Made by a program: the position numbers and the translations under genes
The notes under the pieces: model-generated
Seen by the model: the letters and a program-made list of their open reading frames with translations, nothing else
What the model was told of the DNA's origin: nothing
The model's database searches: none
Part shown: positions 44,372 through 53,835 of the stretch, piece by piece
Layout of the letters: every line of letters starts with the position of its first letter
Position numbering within the stretch: position 1 is the first letter of the stretch
Assembly (NCBI GenBank): GCA_963922455.1
Contig: CAWUIO010000015.1
Span: forward strand, 1 to 64,000
Length of the DNA stretch: 64,000 bases
Origin: CAWUIO01 sp963922455
GTDB lineage: Bacteria; Bacteroidota; Bacteroidia; Cytophagales; Microscillaceae
Direction of reading: 5' to 3'

Positions 44372-46240
44372 TTATTGAGGGGAGAATTTGTTGTTTTGGG
44401 GGTTTACGTCCGCGGAACGGCCTAGTGGATCAATTTGGATAGACTCAATTTGATCGAAGGGCAAGGCTAAATCAAGTACATAACTAGGCTGGGCCCAGGG
44501 CCAAGAAGGGTGAATTTCCCAGGTATCGTAACCGGCCTCGATACCTTTGGTACCGTGCATCATTTGTAGAGAGATATTGTGCAATTCTGTACCCGTAGCT
44601 TTTGTGATTAGCAGATCTACAGGCATAGGCATAGTGCCCCGGTTGGTGAGGCGAATGCGGGTACCTTGTCCTCCCTCAATAGGCTTGACCGACTCGATGG
44701 CATAATCGATACGGTGAGTGGTGTAGACCCATTCTTCCAGGTACCAGTCCAAAACCAAACCTGACTCTTTTTCGGCCACTCTGAGAAAATCCCAGGGGTC
44801 AGGATGACGAAATTTCCAAGTATCAAAATAGCGTAGCATCGTACGGTTAAGCGCTTCTTGGCCAATCACATACGACAACTGGTGGAGAAAGATACAACCC
44901 ATGTCATAGGCGGCTGTACTGTAAGCCTTATTGGTGTTATAGCGGTCGGCCTGCGTCCCCAAAGGCTCTTGGGAACCCGATACTAAGAGTTCTAAATAAT
45001 CTTGGTAACTACCCACATGCGGATTGAGTGGGCTTGAGCCATTGATATGATCAACGGTGAGGTGGGTAGCATAGGTTGTAAAGCCTTCGTCCATCCAAGG
45101 GTAGCGCGACTCATTGGTAGCTAAGACTCCGTAAAACCAATTGTGGATCATTTCGTGTACTGCCACTCCTTGCAAACTACGCATCGAGCGATTGCCGGTA
45201 ATCATCGTAGCCATGGGATATTCCATGCCGCCATCTCCCCCTTGGATATAAGAGAACTGCGGGTAAGGATATTGTCCGAAGTTTTTATTGAGGTAAGTAA
45301 AGGCTTTGACCATACGGGGCGGGAGCTTTTCCCAATTTTCACGTACCTCTTTCTGATAAAAGAAATGAAGTTCAGGGCCATTAGGCACCTGGGTGCTCGT
45401 ATGGATAAAGTCGGGATCGGCTGCCCAGGCAAAGTCGTGTACTTGAGGGGCTTTAAAATGCCAGGTATTTTTGGCCGATTGGGTCTGTCTTTTATCTGAG
45501 TAGCCGTGACCTACTTCTTCGGGATTTTGCAAATACCCGGTAGAGGCAAGGGTGTAGGAAGAGTCGATGCTTAGTTTGACTTCAAAATCTCCCCAAACCC
45601 CGTAAAACTCACGAAAGACATAGGGGTTGGGATGCCAGCCGTCTTCATCGTACTCTGCCATTTTGGGGTACCATTGGGTCATGGTGTAGGAAATGCCTTC
45701 GGCATTGTCTCTCCCCGATCGACGAATTTGCTTAGGGACTTGACTCTCAAACTCCATTTCAAATACGCAAGAATCGCCTGGGAGTATGGGTTTGGCCAGG
45801 TTGACTTTCATGATGGTGCCATCCACCCGGAAGCTGGCAGGTACTCCGTTTTGAAGAAAGTTTTGTATCTCGTGATAACCTATTTCCTGATCATTTAAAG
45901 CTTTGATACGGGCCCCAATACGACGATCGGGATCAGCAATATTTCTGGAGCGTAGGTCCATGCTACTATTGGGCTGGAAGGCATTAAAGTACAGATGGTA
46001 AAAAACTTGTTTAAGGGTATCGGGAGAATTGTTGTAGTAGGTTAAGGTTTGTTTTCCATCAAGGCGATGGGTTTTTACGTCCAAGTCGATTTCCATTAGG
46101 TAGGAAACTTTTTGCTGCCAATAGCTAGTGGCGGGGAGAGCTTCTTGGAGTACTTGTTCATTTTTGCTAGGAGGCATGGGGTTCGTATTACAAGCACTCA
46201 GAAAAAGGCTGGACCAAGCCAGGATGATGGGATAGAGCAT
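44372..46240 (-). CDS. M1-family metallopeptidase, lipoprotein
   Basis: This 622-residue zinc peptidase of the aminopeptidase N family has a lipoprotein signal ending LFLSAC (Cys17), so it is envelope-anchored. An N-terminal beta domain leads to GGDGGMEYPMATMI, the substrate-anchoring exopeptidase-type motif. The zinc site HEMIHNW lies near residue 360, with the third ligand Glu in WMDEGFTTYA about 20 residues on. A C-terminal beta region completes it, without the large helical domain of classical PepN. Probably a peptide scavenger of the envelope. A second M1 lipoprotein is at 53836-55491. Confidence 0.9.
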   Translation of the reverse strand: MLYPIILAWSSLFLSACNTNPMPPSKNEQVLQEALPATSYWQQKVSYLMEIDLDVKTHRLDGKQTLTYYNNSPDTLKQVFYHLYFNAFQPNSSMDLRSRNIADPDRRIGARIKALNDQEIGYHEIQNFLQNGVPASFRVDGTIMKVNLAKPILPGDSCVFEMEFESQVPKQIRRSGRDNAEGISYTMTQWYPKMAEYDEDGWHPNPYVFREFYGVWGDFEVKLSIDSSYTLASTGYLQNPEEVGHGYSDKRQTQSAKNTWHFKAPQVHDFAWAADPDFIHTSTQVPNGPELHFFYQKEVRENWEKLPPRMVKAFTYLNKNFGQYPYPQFSYIQGGDGGMEYPMATMITGNRSMRSLQGVAVHEMIHNWFYGVLATNESRYPWMDEGFTTYATHLTVDHINGSSPLNPHVGSYQDYLELLVSGSQEPLGTQADRYNTNKAYSTAAYDMGCIFLHQLSYVIGQEALNRTMLRYFDTWKFRHPDPWDFLRVAEKESGLVLDWYLEEWVYTTHRIDYAIESVKPIEGGQGTRIRLTNRGTMPMPVDLLITKATGTELHNISLQMMHGTKGIEAGYDTWEIHPSWPWAQPSYVLDLALPFDQIESIQIDPLGRSADVNPQNNKFSPQ

Positions 46241-46460
46241 AAAATTGGAATTAAATCAAGTTTCTTTGATAGTTTGCGTAAAATTGGAGGGTAACTCAGG
46301 GAGTCACGCACGATTTTCATCCCTCAAATTTATAAATAGTTTGATTTATGCTATACTTTAATACATCAAAGTAGTATGAATTTGCTGAGATAAAGGAGGG
46401 GCAATCTTACGTAATTTATCAAGAATAGCGCACAAGTTTTCCCAATGAACCGATTGTAAC

Positions 46461-46868
46461 ATGGATCAGTCGCTTATAGCATTTTTATTTTTATTAGCTT
46501 CTGTACTACTCGCGCGTTTGCTCAATACGCAGGGCATCGAGGGCTTAAATTCAGATCAAAAAGGGGAATTACTCCAAGACTTCACTCGATTTAGGATGCT
46601 AGCTTTCTTTGTGTTTCTTACTATGGCCCTACTAGCAACTGGGCTATTCATTTGGTGGGAAATAGGGGCTGAGGTTTGGATAGCTAGTTGTACTGTGCTC
46701 TTTATTGTTTATTTGCTGGTATTAGTTGTCTTATCGTACAAACGCCTACAGAAGAGAAGGTTTCCGGCGAGCTATCTCCGGAATTATTTATGGAGTAGCT
46801 TTATCCGAATAAGCGGAGTGCTTATCTTTATTTTTTTGCTAATGGGGAAATATTGGAAGCAGTCTTAG
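46461..46868 (+). CDS. Small membrane protein of unknown function
   Basis: The 135-residue protein is almost entirely hydrophobic, with four predicted helices (about 3-20, 46-68, 73-93 and 110-130). A short polar loop (LNTQGIEGLNSDQKGELLQDF) lies between the first and second, and a basic loop (YKRLQKRRFP) between the third and fourth. I do not recognise the family. Only 4 nt separate its stop from the convergent pentapeptide gene. The 220 nt upstream contain TACTTT/AAAGTA arms near 46362-46381 and no clear promoter. Confidence 0.6.
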   Translation: MDQSLIAFLFLLASVLLARLLNTQGIEGLNSDQKGELLQDFTRFRMLAFFVFLTMALLATGLFIWWEIGAEVWIASCTVLFIVYLLVLVVLSYKRLQKRRFPASYLRNYLWSSFIRISGVLIFIFLLMGKYWKQS

Positions 46869-46872
46869 CTAG

Positions 46873-47916
46873 TCAAGAATTTTCTTGACTTAAGGGATCT
46901 AGTATACAATCACCGGCTGGCAGGTTTTTCAAAAAAGCTTCCCCTGCTACGGCTTTCCGGAAATCGGTCTTAAAATACGCGTTATCATACCAATCCATGC
47001 CCTCGAGCTGAGCTTCTTGAAAATTTGTCATGTAAAGCGTTGCGTGATGCAAAGCGGAACCACGAAGGTCGGCCTGGTATAAGGTGGATTTACTGAGATT
47101 TGTGTAGGCCAAGTCACTTCTCCGAATGTGGGCCCGGGTGAGGCTAGCCTCCGTTAAGTCGGCGTGTTGGAGGTTTACTTGGTCTAAACGGGCTTGGCCT
47201 AAATTACATCGGCTAAGCTCTGCTGTTTCTAAATTGGCTCCGTGAAAAACGGTTTGATGACAATTGGCGTCCAAAAACTGGGCTTTTTTAAGGTTAGCAA
47301 AGCTGAAAAAAGCTTTGGGAAAATGGGCACTGTTGAGTATAGCCTCCTGCAGATTACAGTTATGGAAATTGGCTTCTGGTAATTTTGAGTGCAGCAGAAC
47401 TGCCTTTTCCAGGGAGGCATAGCGAAAATCGGCCTGGTCTACCTCTAAAAAGCTAAGGTTACATTGATCCAGGTTTTGGAAAGATAAATTGAGATAATCG
47501 GGCCGAGCTTTTTTTAAAATATAAGCAAAACGGTTTTTGAGATCCAGGGATGGGGGCAAGTGATTTTGTTGCCTATGGGTATAGGATAAGATAGTCCAAA
47601 ACGCATAAAATGCATTGGCTGTAATTTCGTGGGGAGGGATATGACGCTGCAACTCAGAATCGTGATAGAAATTAAGTTCAAGAAATGGTTCTACTAATGG
47701 AGAAAGCCGGTCGGCTAAGGCCACACGATAAGCGCTGGTTTCATGCTGTAAGATAAGAATGAGCTGCTTACAATCATCAGGACTCAAGCGGGAAGAAGCA
47801 AATATATCGGATAAGACTTTCAAACAAATAGCAGGATGACTCAGCTGATACTCGCTTGGATTTTCTTTTTTTAAAAGAAGGTCTCGGAAAGTATGGTATT
47901 TTTCCGGAATGGTCAT
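46873..47916 (-). CDS. Pentapeptide-repeat protein
   Basis: This 347-residue protein has a helical N-terminal part (about 1-125), then about 35-40 pentapeptide units of the A(D/N)LxX kind between residues 130 and 330, for example ADFRYASLEKA, GANLETAELSRCNL, VNLQHADLTEASL and ADLRGSALHHATL. Such repeats fold as a four-sided beta helix and usually mediate protein contacts; some mimic DNA. No enzyme motif or signal peptide is seen. It stands alone on the minus strand. Confidence 0.85.
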   Translation of the reverse strand: MTIPEKYHTFRDLLLKKENPSEYQLSHPAICLKVLSDIFASSRLSPDDCKQLILILQHETSAYRVALADRLSPLVEPFLELNFYHDSELQRHIPPHEITANAFYAFWTILSYTHRQQNHLPPSLDLKNRFAYILKKARPDYLNLSFQNLDQCNLSFLEVDQADFRYASLEKAVLLHSKLPEANFHNCNLQEAILNSAHFPKAFFSFANLKKAQFLDANCHQTVFHGANLETAELSRCNLGQARLDQVNLQHADLTEASLTRAHIRRSDLAYTNLSKSTLYQADLRGSALHHATLYMTNFQEAQLEGMDWYDNAYFKTDFRKAVAGEAFLKNLPAGDCILDPLSQENS

Positions 47917-48107
47917 AAAAAAAATAAAATGGGGTGTAAAAGAGAAGGTTGTTAAAAAGAAAACGCCTTGATAATCAGGGTAGTACAGACAAATTTACAT
48001 GATTGAACAACAAAAGGCAAGGCCTTGCCAAAAAAAAAAGTAAATTTTTGTCATTTGACGAAAAGGCTGTATATTAGAGAGTTACTAATTTCAAAATACA
48101 ATACATC

Positions 48108-48320
48108 ATGGTAGATAAAAACTACAAGTACTCCAATGTACGCCGTTACAACTACACTTCAAACATGCTAATAAAATCTGAGAACTACCTTTTTGATGAC
48201 ATCCGAAAAGGCCTCATCCACAGCGGCAATCTGGAAGAAGATATTGCCCGAAGCGTGTCAAGCATACAGGCCCTACTTGAGAAATATCACCGTCGTAACT
48301 CCCGCTTTTTTAATGACTAA
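48108..48320 (+). CDS. Small hypothetical protein
   Basis: This 70-residue protein is not recognised. It is Tyr- and Asn-rich at the N-terminus (NYKYSNVRRYNYTSN) and has an amphipathic helix in the second half (NLEEDIARSVSSIQALLEKYHRR). It has its own upstream region of 190 nt and a terminator 26 nt after the stop, which supports it as a real short gene. No cysteine or membrane segment is present. Confidence 0.6.
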   Translation: MVDKNYKYSNVRRYNYTSNMLIKSENYLFDDIRKGLIHSGNLEEDIARSVSSIQALLEKYHRRNSRFFND

Positions 48321-48346
48321 GGATACAGAGATATTATTTTTTTAAG

Positions 48347-48375
48347 AGCTGCTAGGTCACTGGCAGCTTTTTTCT
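48347..48375. terminator. Rho-independent terminator between convergent genes
   Basis: AGCTGC and GCAGCT form a stem around a 10-nt loop. TTTTTT follows on the plus strand, and an A/T tract precedes it for the minus strand. It can serve the small gene at 48108-48320 and possibly the sensor gene ending at 48475. Confidence 0.65.
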
Positions 48376-48474
48376 TACCAATTAACACCATCTTTCTTGG
48401 ATTAGTTTAGCTCTTAACAACTTTTTAAGTATTATTTTGATTTTGCATATCCCTGCCCTTTTTAAAAATTGTTC

Positions 48475-51171
48475 TTAATTGAGTTGATACGTGGTATCCG
48501 TTAAATGTTGGATAAACTGTAAATTCAAAATAATGCCCTCCATATAATACCCCTTATCTGGAGCCTTACGGGCTTGGGCCTCTAAAAAGATAGTTTTCCA
48601 AGAATCGTCTAAAGTATTATGCCACTTACCTTTCCATTGAATAGGTTTTAAGCTTTTAAAGCCATCTTCCAAGACATGATAAAAATGTATCTGGTGATCG
48701 GGATGAATAAAATCTCGTAATTGTAGCATATCCAGACTTTTCAATTCTTCCACATCAAGGCCTAGAAGTTGTAGAGAATAACTTGAGACATACGTAAACG
48801 TAAAATTTGGTGAATCAGCAGGCTTATATAATTGAAATATGACCGTTGGAACATTTTGCAACAAGGATTTGAGGTTTTGCTGCTGTTTTTCCAGGGTTTT
48901 TTTCGTTTCACGGACATCCCTTTCCCTTTTTTTCATTTTTTCTACCGACTTTATCAAAACCAGTTCATTGTTCTTGAGCTTATTATTCATAAGCTCTAAT
49001 TTCTTCTGGTCTTCCTCCCTTTCTTTCTCTCTTTGTTTCAATTTTTTAAGAGATTTATCTAAAGCTTTTTGCGAACTGATGTCATTGATGAAGCCAGCAG
49101 TGCGGAGGGCTAATCCTTGGGGATCTCTTAAGGTTTTACTCTGGGCGATTACCCAAATATACTTTCCTTGCTTATTTAGAAGCCGGTGCTCAACATGAAA
49201 GGGGGTTTGACCGCTACGGTCACCAAGATGGTCTAAGAGGCTTTGGAAAACATGGGAAGCTTCATCGGGGTGGATTCGGCTATACCAACTGAATAGCTGA
49301 TTAGGAAAACTAGCATCGTTTTCCTCATATCCCAACATCTTTTTTAAATTACTAGACCAGTATACCTCTGTGTATTCATTAATTTGCTGATTTTTGGGAA
49401 TAACAATATCCCACAGCCCTTCACTAGAGCTTTGATTGATCAAATCGAAGCGGACCAGACTTTCCCGTAACTCGGTCGTTCTGTTATTAATTTCCAATTC
49501 CAGGTTTTGTTTCAGTTTTTCGAGCTCTTGTTGTTTGCGGAGCATTTCTTCCTGAGTGCTACTTAGCTCATCCATATTCCGGATCAATTGGTCTTCTTGC
49601 TCTTGCATCTCCGTAGTCTGCTGTTTTAACTCATCTACCAGTTTTTGGGTATGGATATTTATTTTAATACTGTGAATGGCCGCAGCTAAGTTTTCACAAA
49701 CCCGATCTATAAATTCTAATTTAAAGTCGTCAAAAGGCTCAAAGGAAGCGATCTCGAGAATACCCTCTACTTGTTCGTTCAGTTTTAAAGGGATAACCAA
49801 TAGATAGTTGGGAGGAGCATCTCCCAATCCGGATGTGATATACAAATAGTCTTGGGGCAGGTTATTAATCAACATTTTTTCGCCCTCCAGGTAGATTTGC
49901 CCCAGAAGCGTTTCTGCGTAATTATCGTGTATGACAATACGTTTTTCCAAATACTTTTTTCGGTCATAAGCATAACTCGCTACCAGATCTAAATACTGCA
50001 AGCCTTCTTCTTCTCCATCCTTTGACACAAAAACACCGCCTTGATTGGCCCCAATATACAATATAAGTTCTTCCAGAATGGTCTCGCATAAAGACTCGAT
50101 ATTTTGATCTTGAGCCCTAAATAAAATGGAGAACCTTGCTAAGCCAGAACTTACCCAATTCCTTTGTTGGTCGGTGTAGGTTACTTGTTTGAGTTGATTC
50201 CGCATTTCAAGTAAAGAGTTTCCCAAAACATCATGTTGACTTTGGGGCTGGTACTTACTGTCAAAGTTTCCTTTCCCAATCATTTGAGAAAAATCACTAG
50301 CCTGGCGAAGGTTCTTAATTAATTGCTCGATCAAATGAAAAAGCGAAGTAAACTCGTTTTTTTCCCCGGAGATGTGCTTGGGCAAGACCCCTTGAGATAA
50401 TTGGGTTAGCAGTTTACGCAGAATGGCTATTGTACGATAGAGATTGATCATATAATAGCGATAGAAACTCGTGCATAAAACAATGAGGCTTAGCATAGCC
50501 AAGGAGGTGTACATCCACCAATTGGACATGGCTTGGTTTTGGGCAACAATACCTTCTTGCAAAAAATCCTCATTACGAATCAAAATTTGATCTAAACGGG
50601 CATAGATCTTAAATTCATCATGTTTAATTTCTTTCAGTATGGCGGCTATTTGGGGATGCGGAGGGTATGTTTTTTTATCTTCTGTATCTGTAAGAATGGG
50701 TTCGTAATTTTTATAGGCTGTTTCTAACTTTCGTTCTAGCTGCTCCAACTGGAAGATTTGATCAAATAAAGAATCAAACTCCTGTGTTAAAGCCGGAGAC
50801 TGTAGCCAGACTTTTAAAGTATCTATATTGGATAAAAACTGCGGGATGGTTTCTGTCCATATCTTGGTTTTGATGGTTTTGTATCGTTTTTCTTTATTTA
50901 TAAAATAGGCTTCCCGGGCAAAGGCACCTTTTTCTAGGGTAACCCGAGCTGATTGTATCAAAAACAATGTAGACTGATACCGCTTGTAATGTAAATACCT
51001 GGCCTCCTCTTGAGAAAATTGGAAATAATAAAAACTGATAGAAATAACGATGAGTAAGCCTAAAAAGCTCATGATTAACCATTTTAGAAGCCTTCGGTAA
51101 AAGGAATGTACCGTAGGTTCAAGCTTTTCTATATCTTGGGTAGGATCTGGATTATTACTCATTGCTTGCAT
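48475..51171 (-). CDS. Membrane sensor with HAMP-GAF-PAS-PAS architecture and no transmitter domain
   Basis: The 898-residue protein begins with a membrane helix (about 30-50). An extracytoplasmic helical sensor follows (50-220), then a second helix (about 222-243), a HAMP-like region, and a GAF domain (about 350-520). A long coiled coil rich in Gln, Glu and Lys leads to a PAS domain with PAC (about 590-710), a second coiled coil and a last PAS domain to the C-terminus. No HisKA, HATPase, GGDEF, EAL or methyl-accepting region is present, so output must be through protein contact. It is divergent from the ECF sigma gene. Confidence 0.8.
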   Translation of the reverse strand: MQAMSNNPDPTQDIEKLEPTVHSFYRRLLKWLIMSFLGLLIVISISFYYFQFSQEEARYLHYKRYQSTLFLIQSARVTLEKGAFAREAYFINKEKRYKTIKTKIWTETIPQFLSNIDTLKVWLQSPALTQEFDSLFDQIFQLEQLERKLETAYKNYEPILTDTEDKKTYPPHPQIAAILKEIKHDEFKIYARLDQILIRNEDFLQEGIVAQNQAMSNWWMYTSLAMLSLIVLCTSFYRYYMINLYRTIAILRKLLTQLSQGVLPKHISGEKNEFTSLFHLIEQLIKNLRQASDFSQMIGKGNFDSKYQPQSQHDVLGNSLLEMRNQLKQVTYTDQQRNWVSSGLARFSILFRAQDQNIESLCETILEELILYIGANQGGVFVSKDGEEEGLQYLDLVASYAYDRKKYLEKRIVIHDNYAETLLGQIYLEGEKMLINNLPQDYLYITSGLGDAPPNYLLVIPLKLNEQVEGILEIASFEPFDDFKLEFIDRVCENLAAAIHSIKINIHTQKLVDELKQQTTEMQEQEDQLIRNMDELSSTQEEMLRKQQELEKLKQNLELEINNRTTELRESLVRFDLINQSSSEGLWDIVIPKNQQINEYTEVYWSSNLKKMLGYEENDASFPNQLFSWYSRIHPDEASHVFQSLLDHLGDRSGQTPFHVEHRLLNKQGKYIWVIAQSKTLRDPQGLALRTAGFINDISSQKALDKSLKKLKQREKEREEDQKKLELMNNKLKNNELVLIKSVEKMKKRERDVRETKKTLEKQQQNLKSLLQNVPTVIFQLYKPADSPNFTFTYVSSYSLQLLGLDVEELKSLDMLQLRDFIHPDHQIHFYHVLEDGFKSLKPIQWKGKWHNTLDDSWKTIFLEAQARKAPDKGYYMEGIILNLQFIQHLTDTTYQLN

Positions 51172-51280
51172 AAGCTAGCCTCGCTAAAATGAAGAGAGTA
51201 GACGTTGTCAATAAATTTTCTTGTGAAATTTACAACAAGCTGAACTCAGGAAAAACCGAATCCTTCTCCCTTTGGCATAA

Positions 51281-51309
51281 TTGTAAGTTTTAGGTTTTTT
51301 TTAAGTTTG
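51281..51309 (+). promoter_or_regulatory. Bacteroidota-type promoter of the ECF sigma operon
   Basis: TTG at 51281-51283 and TAAGTTTG at 51302-51309, 18 nt apart, match the Bacteroidota housekeeping consensus TTG-N17-23-TAnnTTTG exactly. Transcription would begin near 51316, giving a leader of about 60 nt. Confidence 0.7.
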
Positions 51310-51378
51310 AGCCAAAGGATGCAACCTCCCCCCTTCCTTATGCATCTTGATGGTAGAAACGACCGAATTTTAACTTGA

Positions 51379-51942
51379 ATGCAAGTATTTCTTTCCGAAC
51401 AAGCTTTACTTGAAGGTTGCCGCCAAGAGAACCGAGCGGCCCAACAAAAACTGTATGAGCACTATTCCTCGCTGATGCTCGGAATATGCCGTAGATACTT
51501 GGCCGACCCCCAAGAGGCAGAAGAAGTGATGATCGAGGGTTTTTACAAAGTGTTTCGGAAAGTCTCCCAGTTTCGAGAAGAAGGAAGTTTTGAAGGTTGG
51601 ATTAGACGTATCATGATTAATGAATGTTTGAACCGCCTCCGAAAAAATCGACACAAGTTTCAGGAAGTGAGCGTTGACAATCTATCTGAAACGGACGAAC
51701 AGGCCACCACAGACTCCGACATTGATGCGGAAATCTTACTAGCCATGGTGGAACAACTTCCCACAGGGTATCGCACAGTATTTAACCTTTACGCTATCGA
51801 GGGCTATTCTCACAAAGAAATTGCTGAAAAATTAAAGATTAGTGAAAGCACCTCCAAATCCCAGCTATCAAGGGCCCGAGGGCTATTGCAAACCAGCGTA
51901 AAGCAGTATTTTAAAAAAACGAATAGGTTACTTCATGGATAA
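51379..51942 (+). CDS. ECF-type RNA polymerase sigma factor
   Basis: This 187-residue sigma-70 family factor has region 2 (about 22-95; RRYLADPQEAEEVMIEGFYKVF and GWIRRIMINECLNRLRKNR) and region 4 with a helix-turn-helix (about 122-178; EGYSHKEIAEKLKISESTSKSQLSRAR). Regions 1 and 3 are absent, as in all extracytoplasmic-function sigmas. The downstream gene overlaps by 8 nt and encodes a single-helix membrane protein, so the pair looks like sigma and anti-sigma. A consensus housekeeping promoter lies upstream. Confidence 0.92.
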   Translation: MQVFLSEQALLEGCRQENRAAQQKLYEHYSSLMLGICRRYLADPQEAEEVMIEGFYKVFRKVSQFREEGSFEGWIRRIMINECLNRLRKNRHKFQEVSVDNLSETDEQATTDSDIDAEILLAMVEQLPTGYRTVFNLYAIEGYSHKEIAEKLKISESTSKSQLSRARGLLQTSVKQYFKKTNRLLHG

Positions 51943-52663
51943 GCACCCGATTGACAAATTATTTAAAACCAAACTCAGCCATACACCCATCACGCCTTCT
52001 CCGAAGGCCTGGGCTAAACTAGAGGAAAAGTTTGAATCCAAACCTTTTCTTAGGCGGAGATGGGTACTAGGTACAGGAAGGATCGCCGCTTGTATTTTAC
52101 TTCTATGGGCTTTTTGGTGGGCCTTTTATCCCCCATCCCTTGCGGTTCGACCTGACTCCCCTTACGTTAAGGCGGGGAAGCAAGATAAGCATTCCCTCAA
52201 GTTACTTTTAGACCAATCACGTGAGCCGAAGCTTAGTAGATCGCATACAAGCACCAAAATAGACATGGAAGTAGATGTCCAATCAAAACCGGAAAAATTC
52301 CCCGATCAAAGGCTTACTGGCCAAGAAAGGAACTTATCGAGGCCCAAACTAAGACAGGACCTGGTGGTTGATACACTCAATCTTCCTGATATTCTAAGAG
52401 ATACCAGCCAAAAACGTACTCCCGACTTTGTCCTTGATCCGACCATGCTGGCCCAGGAAAATCAAGAGACTCAGCCCGATAGTAGACAGAATTATACCAT
52501 TACGGTTAAAATAAAATTAGGCAAGCAAGCCGGCTTAGACCCCTCAGGTTTACCCAAGTCCCGGTCACAGGGTGTATTAGCCAAAATTTTAAAACCAAAC
52601 GCCGAAAAAGCTAAAAAACGAAAATTACTGTCCGAAAAAATCTTGGCTTCCTTAGGCAAATAG
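51935..52663 (+). CDS. Probable membrane anti-sigma factor
   Basis: The 242-residue protein has a cytoplasmic N-terminus of about 48 residues, one membrane helix (about 50-66; IAACILLLWAFWWAFY) and a polar, Lys/Gln-rich periplasmic part. There is no recognisable zinc-binding ZAS motif. Its start overlaps the sigma gene end by 8 nt, which means coupled translation and strongly suggests that it binds the sigma factor. The function is inferred from position and topology, not from family motifs. The third gene of the operon, an outer-membrane barrel, starts 34 nt later. Confidence 0.7.
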   Translation: MDKHPIDKLFKTKLSHTPITPSPKAWAKLEEKFESKPFLRRRWVLGTGRIAACILLLWAFWWAFYPPSLAVRPDSPYVKAGKQDKHSLKLLLDQSREPKLSRSHTSTKIDMEVDVQSKPEKFPDQRLTGQERNLSRPKLRQDLVVDTLNLPDILRDTSQKRTPDFVLDPTMLAQENQETQPDSRQNYTITVKIKLGKQAGLDPSGLPKSRSQGVLAKILKPNAEKAKKRKLLSEKILASLGK

Positions 52664-52697
52664 ATTTTGATCCATAACCATATAATAGAAAAATCGC

Positions 52698-53663
52698 ATG
52701 AAAAAATTAACCTTACTTGTTTTAGGGCTATTGTACTTGATAAGCTTGCCCTCTGGGCAACTCTTGGCCCAAGATACCATCTCCGTTGAGCTGGGAGATA
52801 AAGCGCGTATCATCATTTATGCCAAAGACCGGGAAGGCCTCACCCGTTTAAGGGAGCTCGACCTGAATCAAATCATCCGGGATGTGGTGCTTACCCTCGA
52901 TACCAACAAAATCGAGGAAAGCCAAGACGTAAAAGTGTATGAGTATGAAGTCGATGTGTCTTCCAATACCATGCGTTTAACCGAAGTGGACGATGAAAAA
53001 GTAAGATATGGCCGCGAAATAAACATCACGACTTTTTCTCGTAGAAATTCTCGGGTCTTTTGGGCCTTAGATCTAGGCTTCAACAATTATCTCGAAAACG
53101 GTCAGTTTCCTGATGCCGAAGGCGCCCCTTATGGTTTGAGGCCTTGGGGCTCCCGTTTTGTGGCCTTTGGGATACACCAACGGACCCGCCTGGGTAAGGA
53201 TAAAAGCCCCCTGAGCATTCAGATGGGATTGGAGATTGATTGGTTCAACTTCATGTTTGAAGATAATAATTACTTGGTAGAGGGTGAGAATGGAGTGGAA
53301 TTCCGAGATTATGAAGTAGACTTCGACGAAAGCCTACAAAAGAGCAAATTAGCCGTTAGCTACCTCACCATACCAATTACCCTAAATTTTCGCTTCAAAA
53401 ACCGCCGGGGGAAACGGACCTTCAACATGGGCTTTGGCGGATATGGTGGCTACCGCATCGGCGGCCGCACCAAAGTAAAACTGAGCAATGATGACAAAGT
53501 CAAAAACCAAGATAATTTCTTTTTGAACAACTGGAGATACGGAGTAGAAGCCCAGGCCGGATATCGTAACTTTTTACTCTTTTTCAAATACGATCTCAAT
53601 CCTCTATTTAATGATAACCGGGGCCCTGACCTCAATGCCTTTGCCTTCGGAATCCGAATTTAA
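52698..53663 (+). CDS. Outer-membrane beta-barrel protein
   Basis: This 321-residue protein has a signal peptide (about 1-24, ending GQLLAQ). Its N-terminal third is polar and may be periplasmic. From about residue 115 it becomes strands alternating with polar turns: FWALDLGFNNYL, LSIQMGLEIDWFNFMF, YLTIPITLNFRF, FNMGFGGYGGYRIGG, and the end NAFAFGIRI with the outer-membrane C-terminal pattern. It resembles PorT-like or generic Bacteroidota beta-barrels. It is the last gene of the sigma/anti-sigma operon and may be part of the envelope signal they sense. Confidence 0.72.
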   Translation: MKKLTLLVLGLLYLISLPSGQLLAQDTISVELGDKARIIIYAKDREGLTRLRELDLNQIIRDVVLTLDTNKIEESQDVKVYEYEVDVSSNTMRLTEVDDEKVRYGREINITTFSRRNSRVFWALDLGFNNYLENGQFPDAEGAPYGLRPWGSRFVAFGIHQRTRLGKDKSPLSIQMGLEIDWFNFMFEDNNYLVEGENGVEFRDYEVDFDESLQKSKLAVSYLTIPITLNFRFKNRRGKRTFNMGFGGYGGYRIGGRTKVKLSNDDKVKNQDNFFLNNWRYGVEAQAGYRNFLLFFKYDLNPLFNDNRGPDLNAFAFGIRI

Positions 53664-53680
53664 ACCCAAAAAGTAAAGCA

Positions 53681-53810
53681 GGGGCTTGCCCGCGCTGAGA
53701 AAATTTCGGCTTACTGACCAAATTTGCCAAGCGCGGGCCGGGCTTTCGCTACTCGCCGGCCTACGCGCAAACCAGCAGCGGGCTCAAACAAATCGCTCTA
53801 TCCCTAAGCC
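53681..53810 (+). repeat. Dispersed structured element, copy 11 (subtype B)
   Basis: GGGGCTT, stem GCCCGCGCT/AGCGCGGGC around a unique loop with two AAATTT blocks, then CGGGCTTTCGCTACTCGC, CGGGCTCAAACAAATCG and CTATCCCTAAGCC. GGGGCT to CGGGCT spacing is 58 nt. It occupies most of the 172-nt gap between two convergent genes. Confidence 0.92.
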
Positions 53811-53835
53811 AAAGAAAGTATCCTTAAATCATAAG

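Noticed and set aside
48061..48107. Sigma-70 style TTGACG/TATATT promoter before the 70-residue gene
   Set aside because: The spacing between the two boxes is far too short, and the Bacteroidota consensus is different.
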